Source: Pontibacterium sp049603715
GTDB lineage: Bacteria; Pseudomonadota; Gammaproteobacteria; Pseudomonadales; Balneatricaceae
Length of the DNA: 64,000 nt
Assembly: GCA_049603715.1 (NCBI GenBank)
Contig: JBMYSW010000019.1
Coordinates: 1-64,000, forward strand
Direction of reading: 5' to 3'
Part shown: positions 41,928 through 50,808 of the stretch, in pieces
Numbering within the stretch: the first letter of the stretch is position 1
Layout: each line of letters starts with the position of its first letter
Translations under genes and position numbers: made by a program
The notes under the pieces: model-generated
Seen by the model: only the letters and a program-made list of their open reading frames with translations
What the model was told of the DNA's origin: nothing
The model's database searches: none

Positions 41928-41954
41928 CGGGTTCGAAACCCGCCACCTCCACCA
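41928..41954 (+). repeat. attR core (right attachment site)
   Basis: Exact copy of attL and of the tmRNA 3' end. It is the displaced original host sequence and is followed by the native ssrA terminator. Confidence 0.93.
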
Positions 41955-41962
41955 CATTTAAG

Positions 41963-41991
41963 GCCCCAGTTGGAAGCAACTGGGGCTTTTT
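41963..41991 (+). terminator. Displaced native ssrA terminator
   Basis: GCCCCAGTTG-GAAG-CAACTGGGGC-TTTTT, 8 nt after attR. In an unoccupied chromosome it would lie just after ssrA. Now it is 13.9 kb away. Confidence 0.9.
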
Positions 41992-42009
41992 GTTGCCGCT
42001 GCTATTATA

Positions 42010-44703
42010 CTAATGCGCCACAGTAACCTTCCGCTCCCACTGTTTGACTAGCTCCACCAAAGCAACAACCGCCAAAGCACTCAAGAGCAGCATTCCCCAA
42101 TCCCCCAAACTCAATCCCTCTATTCCAAACAACTCCTGAGTTAAAGGCAGATAAGTGAAGCCAAGCTGTAGCAAAATAACCGTAAGCACAGCAACAAAAA
42201 ACGGCCGACTGTTATTCATAAACGACACAGAGAAAACACTCTGGCGCATAAAACGGCAGCTCGCCAAATAGACGACCTCAAGCATAACCAAACCATTGAT
42301 CGCCAAACTTCGAGCATGCTCCAGACTCGCGCCACTAGCTAAGTCACTGTTAAATAATCCAAAGACGATAAAGGCGCCCATACCACCCACCACAAGCATC
42401 CTTACGACCAATGACGAAGTAAGCAACCCTTGATCTACAGGCCTTGGTGGTTTGGCCATTACATTCTCTTCCGCCCCTTCAAACGCGAGTGCAAGTGCTA
42501 AGGTAATTGCAGTAATCATATTCACCCACAAAATTTGCGCGGGTGTAATGGGCAAGGTCCAGCCCAGCAACACAGCCACCACAATCACCAAGGCCTCAGC
42601 AAGGTTGGTAGGCAATACAAACACAATCGACTTAACGATGTTGTCGTATACCGTTCTACCTAACGCGACGGCTTTTGCGATGGTGCTAAAGTTGTCGTCG
42701 GCGAGCACAAAGTCTGCCGCATCTTTTGCGGCATCGGTGCCACTGTTACCCATTGCGATACCGATGTTTGCGCGCTTTAACGCGGGGGCATCATTAACGC
42801 CGTCGCCTGTCATGGCCACGACGTGATTTGCTTGCTGGAGCGCAGCCACAATTTGAAGCTTATTTTCAGGGCTGGTGCGCGCAAAAATATCCACACGCTC
42901 GACAGCATCAGCTAACTCGTTAGCGCTCATAGCATCCAGCATTTGGCCAGTTAACACTCGCTCGTTATCGAGGCCTAACTCTGCCCCAATCGCCGCGGCA
43001 GTGGTTGGGCTGTCGCCTGTAATCATTTTTACCCGAATGCCCGCACCATGACATAAACGAATGCTCTCTTTCGCTTCTGGGCGGGGAGGATCAGTAATGC
43101 CCACCAGCCCCACCAATACTAACGATGTTTCGGCCATTTCTTTCGTAAGCACAGCAGGGGCTTCACCTTTGTCGAAATACTTCACCGCCAACGCAATCAC
43201 TCGCATGCCTTGGTTGGCGAAGGCTGTCTGCGCTTCAAACCAATAATCCACATCAAGGGGAGCTTTAGAGCTGTCACCTTCCCACTGGCTTACAGAAAAA
43301 GCCAATACTTGCTCCAAAGCCCCCTTCACCATCACGCACGATTGCCCTTCGTGGTTATGATGAAGCGTTGCCATGTAACGCAGCTTACTATCAAAAGGTA
43401 ACTCATCTACTCGTGGCCACTCAGCCACCATAAGACTGGCCTCAGGTAATCGCTTCATCGCAAAGCTTAGCAACCCTCCCTCTGTAGGGTCACCCGACAT
43501 TAACCACTCACCACCTTGCTGGATGATACTAGCGTCATTGCAAAGCCTTGCCACCTTAGCCGCTTGTACGACCGCCTCACTTTGTGCAGGCGCATCATCT
43601 ATTGGGGTTACTGCGCCGTCTGGGCCATAACCTTCTCCTGAAACGCGATAACGGCCCGAGCCAGTCACCAACTCTCGTACCGTCATGGCATTTGCGGTTA
43701 AGGTGCCCGTTTTATCGGTACAAATCACATCCACCGCACCCAACACCTCTGATGCAGGTAAACGGCGAATCAGCGCATTATGGCGAGCCAACTGTTGTAC
43801 ACCCACGGCTAACGCGATGGTTACAATCGCAGGCAGCCCCTCTGGCATAGCCGATACCGCAATACCAATGGCAGCTTGGAACACTTCTGGCCATGTTTGT
43901 TGGTGAACATACACACCGACCAACGCTGAAAACAACGCCAATAAACCAATAACAACAGAAAGCTGTAAAGCAAACCGCCCTAGCTGAGCTTGTAGCGGTG
44001 TTTGCAACGAAGGGACCGTATTCACTAGCTGACTAATTTTGCCAATTTCGGTGCGTGCGCCTGTATTCACCACCACACCCCGTGCGACGCCGTAGGTTAC
44101 TAGTGTGCCCATAAATGCCCGATTCACCTGCTCAGCTAAGGGTGCATCATCGGGAGCGGCTCGATCAGATTTGCTCACAGGCTGAGCCTCACCTGTAAGC
44201 GCGGACTCATCACACCTAAGGTCTTTCACAAAAAACAGCGCCACGTCAGCCGGTACGTGATCACCCGCTTGCAGCATAACCACATCGCCAGGTACAAGCT
44301 CGATGCTGTTAATGGTCTTAAGCTCACCGTTACGAATACATAAGCACTGGTTTGGTGTCATGGCGACAATGGCACGCAGTGCACTTTCAGCCTTACCTTC
44401 TTGGATGAACCCTACGATTGCATTAACCAGCACCACACCAAAAATAACACCGGCATCAACGGAGTGACCTAAAAATAGACTGAGAAGCGCACAACATAAA
44501 AGCACATAAATCAGCACGCTTTTAAACTGCAATAAAAAACGCTTCCAGCTTGGAGTAAGTGGACGAGCCTTGAGTTGATTTAAGCCGAAGCGCTGCTGTC
44601 GCTCAGCCACTTCTTCCGTCGTTAAGCCTTCGGCTCGGCTTTGATGAGTAGAAAACAATTGAGAGGATAATAGGTCTTGAGTTGACCGAAGGGGAGCTCC
44701 CAT
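42010..44703 (-). CDS. P2-type cation-transporting ATPase
   Basis: Integral membrane pump, probably for Ca2+ or another cation. It is 897 aa. The N-terminal cation-ATPase domain is followed by TGEAQPVSKS, the phosphorylated Asp 330 in DKTGTLT, MTGDGVNDAPALKRANIGIA and about ten transmembrane helices. The sequence is closest in kind to SERCA/PMA-type P2 ATPases. ATG 44703 has AAAGGAGGG at ideal spacing, so the longer frame to 44724 is rejected. Stands alone. Confidence 0.92.
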   Translation of the reverse strand: MGAPLRSTQDLLSSQLFSTHQSRAEGLTTEEVAERQQRFGLNQLKARPLTPSWKRFLLQFKSVLIYVLLCCALLSLFLGHSVDAGVIFGVVLVNAIVGFIQEGKAESALRAIVAMTPNQCLCIRNGELKTINSIELVPGDVVMLQAGDHVPADVALFFVKDLRCDESALTGEAQPVSKSDRAAPDDAPLAEQVNRAFMGTLVTYGVARGVVVNTGARTEIGKISQLVNTVPSLQTPLQAQLGRFALQLSVVIGLLALFSALVGVYVHQQTWPEVFQAAIGIAVSAMPEGLPAIVTIALAVGVQQLARHNALIRRLPASEVLGAVDVICTDKTGTLTANAMTVRELVTGSGRYRVSGEGYGPDGAVTPIDDAPAQSEAVVQAAKVARLCNDASIIQQGGEWLMSGDPTEGGLLSFAMKRLPEASLMVAEWPRVDELPFDSKLRYMATLHHNHEGQSCVMVKGALEQVLAFSVSQWEGDSSKAPLDVDYWFEAQTAFANQGMRVIALAVKYFDKGEAPAVLTKEMAETSLVLVGLVGITDPPRPEAKESIRLCHGAGIRVKMITGDSPTTAAAIGAELGLDNERVLTGQMLDAMSANELADAVERVDIFARTSPENKLQIVAALQQANHVVAMTGDGVNDAPALKRANIGIAMGNSGTDAAKDAADFVLADDNFSTIAKAVALGRTVYDNIVKSIVFVLPTNLAEALVIVVAVLLGWTLPITPAQILWVNMITAITLALALAFEGAEENVMAKPPRPVDQGLLTSSLVVRMLVVGGMGAFIVFGLFNSDLASGASLEHARSLAINGLVMLEVVYLASCRFMRQSVFSVSFMNNSRPFFVAVLTVILLQLGFTYLPLTQELFGIEGLSLGDWGMLLLSALAVVALVELVKQWERKVTVAH

Positions 44704-44856
44704 CGCACAACCCTCCTTTGCCAAAACGGCAAGCTGGGTTTATAGGCGGCGAGCACAAAAAGCTGCATTGGCTCTTACTACCAATACAGCATAAGCACAC
44801 AAAAAAGTATTGCGTTAGATCAAAAAACAAACAGCGGGGATGCGCTTCAGTTCAAC

Positions 44857-45831
44857 TTAAACCACCCGTGTTAACAACGGTAACCCAGCAAAGTGCGCAG
44901 CAAGGTTTTCCACAACGGTTTGCGCCATGGCGTCACGTGTTTCAACGGTGCCACTGGCATGGTGTGGGTATAAGGTGACATTAGGTAAGGCGATTAACTC
45001 TGCATTTGGCTCGGGCTCATTCCAATACACGTCTAAGCCAGCCGAGGCTTGTGGGTTTTGCTGTAAATAACTAACCAACGCAGCTTCATCCACCACGGTG
45101 CCGCGAGCAACGTTGATTAACGTACCCCGCGGGCCAAGGGCGGTTAATACCTCCGCGTTAATCATCTGCTGAGTCTCTGGGCCACCTGGTACAATCACCA
45201 CCAGCATGTCTGCCCAAGTGGCCAAAGCCATCAAGTCAGGCTCGTATTGATAGGGCAGGCTTTTGGGGCTGCGGGCCATATAGGCGATTTCGGCTTTCAT
45301 GGGTGTTAAACGATCGGCAATGGCTTGACCAATTTGCCCCATGCCAACAATACCCACTCGCTGGCCTTTAATCGAACGAGTCAGCGGGAACATCCCCTCT
45401 TTAGCCCAAGTACCGGAGGTTACATGATGATGTGCAGGCACCAACTTTCGTTGTGTTGCCAATGCGAGTAACACGGCCGCATCGGCCACATCGTCGCATA
45501 AAGCCGGTGACGAGTTGGTGAGCGGAATAGCACGTGATTGCAGTGCCTGAGTATCAATGTACTCAAAGCCCGCTGACGAGCAGGTAACGATTTGTAATTG
45601 CGGCAGGTGCGCCAGTTCTTCAGACGAAATTCGGCAATGGCCATTGGTGACCACTGCCACACAACGAGGGCCAAACTCTGCAATAAACGCTGCTTTGTCT
45701 TCGGCTTGATCATAACGATGCAGCTGATACTGAGCTTCGAGTTGCGCCATTGCCTTAGGCCGCTGCTCAACCATCACCAAGACTTCTGGCTTTTGTAATT
45801 TACTACTCACTTGCTCCACCTTATCCATCAA
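44857..45831 (-). CDS. D-2-hydroxyacid dehydrogenase
   Basis: NAD(P)-dependent, 324 aa. The Rossmann motif is VGIVGMGQIGQAIADRL, and the catalytic Arg (NVARGTVVDEAALV), Glu and His (PHHASGTVETRD) are present. Probably acts on glyoxylate/hydroxypyruvate or a related 2-ketoacid. The substrate is not readable from sequence. Confidence 0.9.
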   Translation of the reverse strand: MMDKVEQVSSKLQKPEVLVMVEQRPKAMAQLEAQYQLHRYDQAEDKAAFIAEFGPRCVAVVTNGHCRISSEELAHLPQLQIVTCSSAGFEYIDTQALQSRAIPLTNSSPALCDDVADAAVLLALATQRKLVPAHHHVTSGTWAKEGMFPLTRSIKGQRVGIVGMGQIGQAIADRLTPMKAEIAYMARSPKSLPYQYEPDLMALATWADMLVVIVPGGPETQQMINAEVLTALGPRGTLINVARGTVVDEAALVSYLQQNPQASAGLDVYWNEPEPNAELIALPNVTLYPHHASGTVETRDAMAQTVVENLAAHFAGLPLLTRVV

Positions 45832-45992
45832 GGCCTCTCCAAAACACAGGTTGTATGATGAATAACATAAATTAAAGACCTCAGGTTGCCAAGCAAAAGA
45901 TCAAGCCGCGTTTACCCATCTTTACATCTTCATATCTATACCATCGCCTAATAACCCATAAAATACCCCTATCTTTTAAGGGAGTATTATCT

Positions 45993-46499
45993 ATGCAAGC
46001 TTGGCAAACACGTACTTGGTCCACCCCCATGGTTATTGGCAGCTCTGTGGTTATGGCTGTGACTGGGGTACTTTTGTTTTTTCATTTGGGCGAAGGGTTT
46101 GTAAAAACCCCGCACGAATGGGTCGGTCTCATTTTTGTTGCAGCTATGCTGCTACATATCCTTAATCACCTAAAGGGCTTCACTCGCTATTTTTCACAAG
46201 GCATGGCCAATACCATCATGGCGGCCTGCCTTGTGATCACCTTTGGCATTATGGGTGCGAGCTTAATGGGTAGCGAAGGAGGCGAAGGCGGCCACCCTGC
46301 TAAACGTATGGTGGGTAAGGTAGAAAACGCACCACTCGCCCTAGTGGCGGCATTAAACAACCAACCGGTTGAGGTACTTATTAGTCGCTTTGAAGCCAGT
46401 GGCATCAGTAACGCGAGCGAAAGCAGCACCTTAAAAGAGTTGGCTGAGGCGAGCGGACAACACACCTTTGCGCTTATGTCGATTGCATTAGAACAATAA
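45993..46499 (+). CDS. DUF4405 cytochrome b-like membrane protein
   Basis: Protein of 168 aa with three transmembrane helices. Histidines in FHLGEGFVKTPHEWVGL and LLHILNHLKGF are placed like haem-ligand pairs of cytochrome b561-type proteins. The C-terminal soluble part contains a short EVLISRFEASGI sequence. Strong ribosome site AAGGGAG. Function unknown. Confidence 0.82.
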   Translation: MQAWQTRTWSTPMVIGSSVVMAVTGVLLFFHLGEGFVKTPHEWVGLIFVAAMLLHILNHLKGFTRYFSQGMANTIMAACLVITFGIMGASLMGSEGGEGGHPAKRMVGKVENAPLALVAALNNQPVEVLISRFEASGISNASESSTLKELAEASGQHTFALMSIALEQ

Positions 46500-46539
46500 T
46501 GGGAGCAATAACAGCTCAAGCCTGTAACAGGTCCATCGC

Positions 46540-47976
46540 TCAACCGCTATTTTTAACCGCCTCATAGCCGTCCAGCGCACTCTGGCGTGAGGCTTTTAAG
46601 TCGACCAGCGGTTTAGGGTAGGTTTTACCCAATGTAACTCCTGCCCTTTCCAACTCTTCACTTGGCGCTAGCCACGGACTGTGGATATATTTATCGGCGA
46701 GGTCTTTAAGTTCTGGGCAGTATCGACGCACATAGGCGCCCTGCTTATCAAACTTTTCGCCTTGCAATACGGGGTTAAAGATACGGAAGAAAGGCGCGGC
46801 ATCGGCACCCGACCCAGCCACCCACTGCCAGCTTGCGGCATTGGCTGCCATATCGGCATCAAGCAAACAGTCCCAAAACCACGCCTCACCGTGGTGCCAA
46901 TGAATACCTAGGTTTTTGACCAAATAAGAACCCACAATCATGCGCACACGATTATGCATATAGCCCGTTTGCCAAAGCTCGCGCATCCCCGCATCAATAA
47001 TGGGAACACCCGTCTGGCCTTTTTGCCATGCAGCCAAATCGCTGTTTTCACCTTTCCATGGGTAAGCATCAAAGCGCGGGTTAAAGTTCTTTTGTGGCAA
47101 CTCAGGAAAGTGGTAAAGCAAATAATAGCTAAACTCACGCCAGCCAATCTCACTTAAATAGCGATCGCGGTTATTGTCTAACGTGCCCTCGACCTGACTA
47201 AAAACGGCGTACCACACTTGGTTGGGCGAAATTTCGCCAAAGTGTAGGTGTGGGCTTAAACGAGAGGTGCCTTTTACGCTAGGTTTATCACGCGCGGTGT
47301 CATAGCGCTCAACAGGGCGACTTAAAAAGCGACTCAGATTATCCGCAGCCCCTTCTTCGCCCGGTACCCACTGCTGGGCCATTTCGTTATACCAAGGAAT
47401 GTCGGGAATCAATGCTAGATCACCAATATTGAGAGCCTCGGCCGTTGCCTCGACATATAGACGGTCATCGAAAGAGGGCGCAGGCAACACCTCTCTGGGT
47501 GCAGGCGCTTGTAAGCAGCCTTTACGATAATAAGGCGTAAACACCTTATAAGGCGTTCCGGTTTTGTTGAGCAGCGTCCACGGCTCCCATAATAAGTTCG
47601 CCTGATAGCTATTAACCGCCACACCTTGCGCTTTAAGCGCCGCTTTTATCTCTTTGTCGCGAGCAATTTGCCAAGGCTCATAACAGCGATTCCAAACAAC
47701 CGACTGCGCACCTGTCTCGGCTATCAGCGCTTTTAGGATAGCCAGTGGCGAGCCTTTAAAAACTCGAAGCTGCTGATTTAAAGACTTATTGAGGGCATTT
47801 AGTGAATGATGCAACCACCAGCGACTCGCTCCACCGATTGGGCGCGGTGCGGTATCGTCATCAATAAAGATAGGTAAAACTTGCCCAGCTTCACAGGCAG
47901 CATGGAGCGCAGGGTTATCTTTAAGCCGAAGGTCCTGTCTAAACCACATGATGGTTAGTTGCTTTTTCAAACTCAC
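46540..47976 (-). CDS. phrB: Deoxyribodipyrimidine photolyase
   Basis: Light-driven repair of cyclobutane pyrimidine dimers. It is 478 aa with an N-terminal photolyase domain (IMWFRQDLRLKDNPAL) and a FAD-binding domain containing the Trp-rich electron-transfer region (ASWQWVAGSGADAAPFFRIF). The preferred start is GTG 47976 (reads MSLKKQLTIMWFRQ) with GAGG just upstream. The longer frame to 48066 is unlikely. Divergent from the sulfur operon. Confidence 0.93.
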   Translation of the reverse strand: MSLKKQLTIMWFRQDLRLKDNPALHAACEAGQVLPIFIDDDTAPRPIGGASRWWLHHSLNALNKSLNQQLRVFKGSPLAILKALIAETGAQSVVWNRCYEPWQIARDKEIKAALKAQGVAVNSYQANLLWEPWTLLNKTGTPYKVFTPYYRKGCLQAPAPREVLPAPSFDDRLYVEATAEALNIGDLALIPDIPWYNEMAQQWVPGEEGAADNLSRFLSRPVERYDTARDKPSVKGTSRLSPHLHFGEISPNQVWYAVFSQVEGTLDNNRDRYLSEIGWREFSYYLLYHFPELPQKNFNPRFDAYPWKGENSDLAAWQKGQTGVPIIDAGMRELWQTGYMHNRVRMIVGSYLVKNLGIHWHHGEAWFWDCLLDADMAANAASWQWVAGSGADAAPFFRIFNPVLQGEKFDKQGAYVRRYCPELKDLADKYIHSPWLAPSEELERAGVTLGKTYPKPLVDLKASRQSALDGYEAVKNSG

Positions 47977-48120
47977 TGCCTCGCATATCGTCGCATTATT
48001 GATAACTGAGATTGAACGGCCATTTTGGCCATCTAGATCACCTAAGCCCTGCATTTTTGAGCCCATTCGAATGATTTAATGTTGCTAGATCGCAACGAAA
48101 TGAGTCCCGCGCCTTATATA

Positions 48121-48142
48121 TTATTTAGCTATATACTAATAA
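48121..48142. promoter_or_regulatory. Inverted repeat upstream of the sulfur operon
   Basis: TTATTTAG-ctatata-CTAATAA (7 of 8 pairs). AT-rich, 70-90 nt before the persulfide dioxygenase-like start. A possible operator for a BigR/SqrR-type ArsR repressor. No regulator gene is in the window. Confidence 0.4.
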
Positions 48143-48213
48143 CTAAATTGAATACATGGTTTTTTTCGCTTAAAGTAGCCGCATACAAATTCAACAGCTA
48201 CAAGGTGCATAAC

Positions 48214-49098
48214 ATGTGTTCCCAGCCATCTCAAAACCAAGCGAAAGTTCGTCACTTTTTTGATGCCGACTCTAACACCTATTCTTATGTTGTATCCGAC
48301 ACAGTAACCAAGGCATGTGCAGTCATTGATTCTGTATTGGACTTTGATTACGCCTCAGGTACGACAGGGTTCGACTTGGCAAACGAAATGGTGGAATACA
48401 TTCAATCCGAAGGCTTGACCCTTGAGTGGCTGATCGAAACACACGTACATGCCGACCATCTCTCCGCAGCCCCGTACATTCAAGAAAAGCTTGGCGGTAA
48501 GCTCGCCATTGGCGAACACATCATCACCGTACAAGAGACCTTCGGTAAAATCTTTAACGAAGGTACTGAATTTGAACGCGACGGTTCCCAGTTTGATCAC
48601 CTATTCAAAGACGGCGATACCTATCAAGTGGGCGAACTACACTGTCAGGTGCTACACACACCTGGCCACACACCGGCCTGCACTACTCACCTCATTGGCG
48701 ATGCAGCTTTTGTTGGCGACACCTTGTTTATGCCCGATGCTGGCACGGCCCGTGCTGATTTCCCAGGTGGCGATGCGGGTACACTTTACGACTCTGTAAA
48801 TAAGATTCTAGCGCTAAGCAGTGATACACGTATTTTTATGTGCCACGACTATGGCCCCAATGGCCGTGAACTCAAGTTTGAAACCACGGTCGCAGAACAA
48901 AAGGCCGACAACATTCATATTAGCCACAAGTCACGTGATGAGTTTGTTGCCCTACGCGAAGCCCGAGACGCAACATTAAGTATGCCACGCCTGATTTTGC
49001 CCTCGTTACAAGTGAACATGCGTGCGGGGCACTTTCCACCTGCGAGCGACAACGGCATGGTGTACTTAAAAGTGCCCATCAACGCTTTTACTCATTAA
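48214..49098 (+). CDS. Persulfide dioxygenase-like MBL-fold hydrolase
   Basis: Metallo-beta-lactamase fold, 294 aa. The metal motif is ETHVHADHLSAAPYI, followed by HTPGHTPACTTH, VGDTLFMPDAGTARADF and MCHDYGPNGRE. This matches the ETHE1/Blh group that oxidises glutathione persulfide to sulfite. ATG 48214 follows AAGGTG, so the longer upstream frame is rejected. First gene of the sulfur operon. Confidence 0.88.
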   Translation: MCSQPSQNQAKVRHFFDADSNTYSYVVSDTVTKACAVIDSVLDFDYASGTTGFDLANEMVEYIQSEGLTLEWLIETHVHADHLSAAPYIQEKLGGKLAIGEHIITVQETFGKIFNEGTEFERDGSQFDHLFKDGDTYQVGELHCQVLHTPGHTPACTTHLIGDAAFVGDTLFMPDAGTARADFPGGDAGTLYDSVNKILALSSDTRIFMCHDYGPNGRELKFETTVAEQKADNIHISHKSRDEFVALREARDATLSMPRLILPSLQVNMRAGHFPPASDNGMVYLKVPINAFTH

Positions 49099-49149
49099 TG
49101 TTAAAAGATTCGACCGCCGCGTTTGGCGACAACAAATAGAGGCCCAGCA

Positions 49150-50757
49150 ATGAACCTAAAACAACTCGATAATAAAGTCAGTGTGTCGGACCAAATTACC
49201 TCTTCTGATGTTTCAGCCCTCGCGGCCCAAGGGGTTGATCTTATTATTTGCAACCGCCCCGATAACGAAGCGGCCGATCAACCAAGCTTTGAAAGCATCA
49301 AAGCAGCAGCCGATGCAGCAGGTGTTAACGCCCTTTGTATCCCCTTTGTTGCTGGCAAAATGTCGCCTGAGCAAGTGAACGAGTTTAAGGCTGCGGTAGG
49401 TGAAGCCAAGCGAGTTCATGCCTACTGCCGGACGGGTAACCGTTCAAGCATCATCTATAACGCAGGCCAAGAGGCACCGGCACCCACACCGCAAGCACCT
49501 ACAAACCAAGCACTCACACCTCATTACCAAGTAGTGATTGTCGGTGCAGGCTCCGGTGGTATTGCTGTGGCTGCGAGCCTGTTAAAACGAGACAGCCAAC
49601 TACGTATCGCCCTAATCGACCCAGCCACTAAACATTATTACCAACCAGGGTGGACCATGGTGGGTGGCGGTGTGTTCGATGCCCAAAGCACCGAGCGCAA
49701 TATGAGCGAGCTTATCCCAAGTGGCGTTGAGTGGCTTAAAAAAGGTGTGGCGAGCTTTGTACCTGAGCAAAACAAAGTGGTGCTCGACGATAATAGCCAA
49801 GTTGAGTACGAACAGCTGGTGATTGCGCCCGGGTTGAAGCTGGACTGGGGCAAAATTGAAGGTTTAGAAGAAACCCTCGGTAAAAACGGCGTGACCTCTA
49901 ACTACCGCTTTGACCTTGCACCTTATACATGGGAGTTAGCCAAATCGCTTAAAAGCGGCACGGCTATTTTTACCCAGCCCCCTATGCCGATTAAGTGCGC
50001 CGGCGCACCACAAAAAGCGCTTTACTTGTCGGCTGACCACTGGCTAAAAACCGATGCACTGAACAACATTAACATCAAGTTCTGTAACGCAGGTCCTGGC
50101 TTATTTGGTGTACCTGACTATGTTCCTGTACTCAAAAGCTATATGGAAAAGTACGGTGCCGAGCTCAACTTTGGCCATAACTTGGTCAAAGTCGATGGCC
50201 TCAACAAAGTCGCCACCTTTAAAGTCGCAAAAGAAGACGGCGAAGCCGAACTCGTAGAAATGAGCTTTGATATGTTGCACGTGTGCCCTGTGCAATGTGC
50301 ACCGGAGTTTATTGCGAACAGCCCACTAAGTGACGACGCGGGCTGGCTAGACGTTAACCCAAACACACTGCAAAGCACCAAAGCAGCCAATATCTGGGGC
50401 CTAGGTGACGCGACTAACACAGCAAACGCTAAAACCATGGCCGCTGTACGCCAACAAGCGCCTGTCGTAGCGCAAAACATCATCGACGCCTTTGCTGGTA
50501 GCACGCCGTCGAGCGCTTACCTTGGTTACGGCTCCTGCCCACTCACGGTCGAGCGAGGCAAAATTTTGTTAGCTGAGTTCAGCTACGGCGGCAAGGTAAC
50601 ACCGACCTTCCCAGAGTGGGTAAATAAGGGTAAAGCACCGACTCAACGCGCTTGGTTTTTAAAAGCCACCATGCTGCCTTGGATTTACTGGCACGGTATG
50701 CTGAAGGGTCGCGAATGGCTCGCAGCACCTAAGTCGATTAACGACATTAACGGCTAA
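49150..50757 (+). CDS. DUF442 sulfurtransferase fused to sulfide:quinone oxidoreductase
   Basis: Protein of 535 aa. The N-terminal DUF442/TIGR01244 domain (about 1-110) has a Cx5R-type loop in HAYCRTGNRSS. The C-terminal flavoprotein has VVIVGAGSGGIAVAASLL, the redox-active Cys in PIKCAGAPQKALYLS and a second Cys in HVCPVQCAPEF, as in type II SQRs. It oxidises sulfide, passing electrons to quinone and sulfur to a carrier such as glutathione. The fusion links persulfide transfer to sulfide oxidation. Start ATG 49150 with AGAGG upstream. Confidence 0.88.
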   Translation: MNLKQLDNKVSVSDQITSSDVSALAAQGVDLIICNRPDNEAADQPSFESIKAAADAAGVNALCIPFVAGKMSPEQVNEFKAAVGEAKRVHAYCRTGNRSSIIYNAGQEAPAPTPQAPTNQALTPHYQVVIVGAGSGGIAVAASLLKRDSQLRIALIDPATKHYYQPGWTMVGGGVFDAQSTERNMSELIPSGVEWLKKGVASFVPEQNKVVLDDNSQVEYEQLVIAPGLKLDWGKIEGLEETLGKNGVTSNYRFDLAPYTWELAKSLKSGTAIFTQPPMPIKCAGAPQKALYLSADHWLKTDALNNINIKFCNAGPGLFGVPDYVPVLKSYMEKYGAELNFGHNLVKVDGLNKVATFKVAKEDGEAELVEMSFDMLHVCPVQCAPEFIANSPLSDDAGWLDVNPNTLQSTKAANIWGLGDATNTANAKTMAAVRQQAPVVAQNIIDAFAGSTPSSAYLGYGSCPLTVERGKILLAEFSYGGKVTPTFPEWVNKGKAPTQRAWFLKATMLPWIYWHGMLKGREWLAAPKSINDING

Positions 50758-50808
50758 TCTCATTGCCGCCCTTGCGTTACGGTTTGGCGGCTCCATGGAC
50801 ACCATCGA

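Larger units (their letters stand above)
28031..41954. mobile_element. PM2-like (corticovirus-type) tailless prophage in ssrA
   Basis: A 13.9-kb element bounded by 27-bp direct repeats of the tmRNA 3' end. It carries, right to left, an integrase, a secreted protein, a CI-like repressor (all plus strand) and then about 22 minus-strand genes. These are a Cox-like regulator, early genes, HUH replication protein, packaging ATPase, candidate double-jelly-roll capsid protein, many tiny membrane proteins, a beta-helix spike, an M15 peptidase and lysis-like proteins. No terminase, portal, tail or tape-measure gene is present. The combination of HUH Rep, P9-type ATPase and P2-type capsid is the core of corticovirus PM2 and its prophage relatives. 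PM2 itself is about 10 kb, so this element is larger. No gene is visibly broken, so it may be functional. Confidence 0.88.

Noticed and set aside
41928..41954. Second tmRNA or tRNA gene at the right end
   Set aside because: Only the final 27 nt of tmRNA are present. It is an attachment-site duplication, not a gene.
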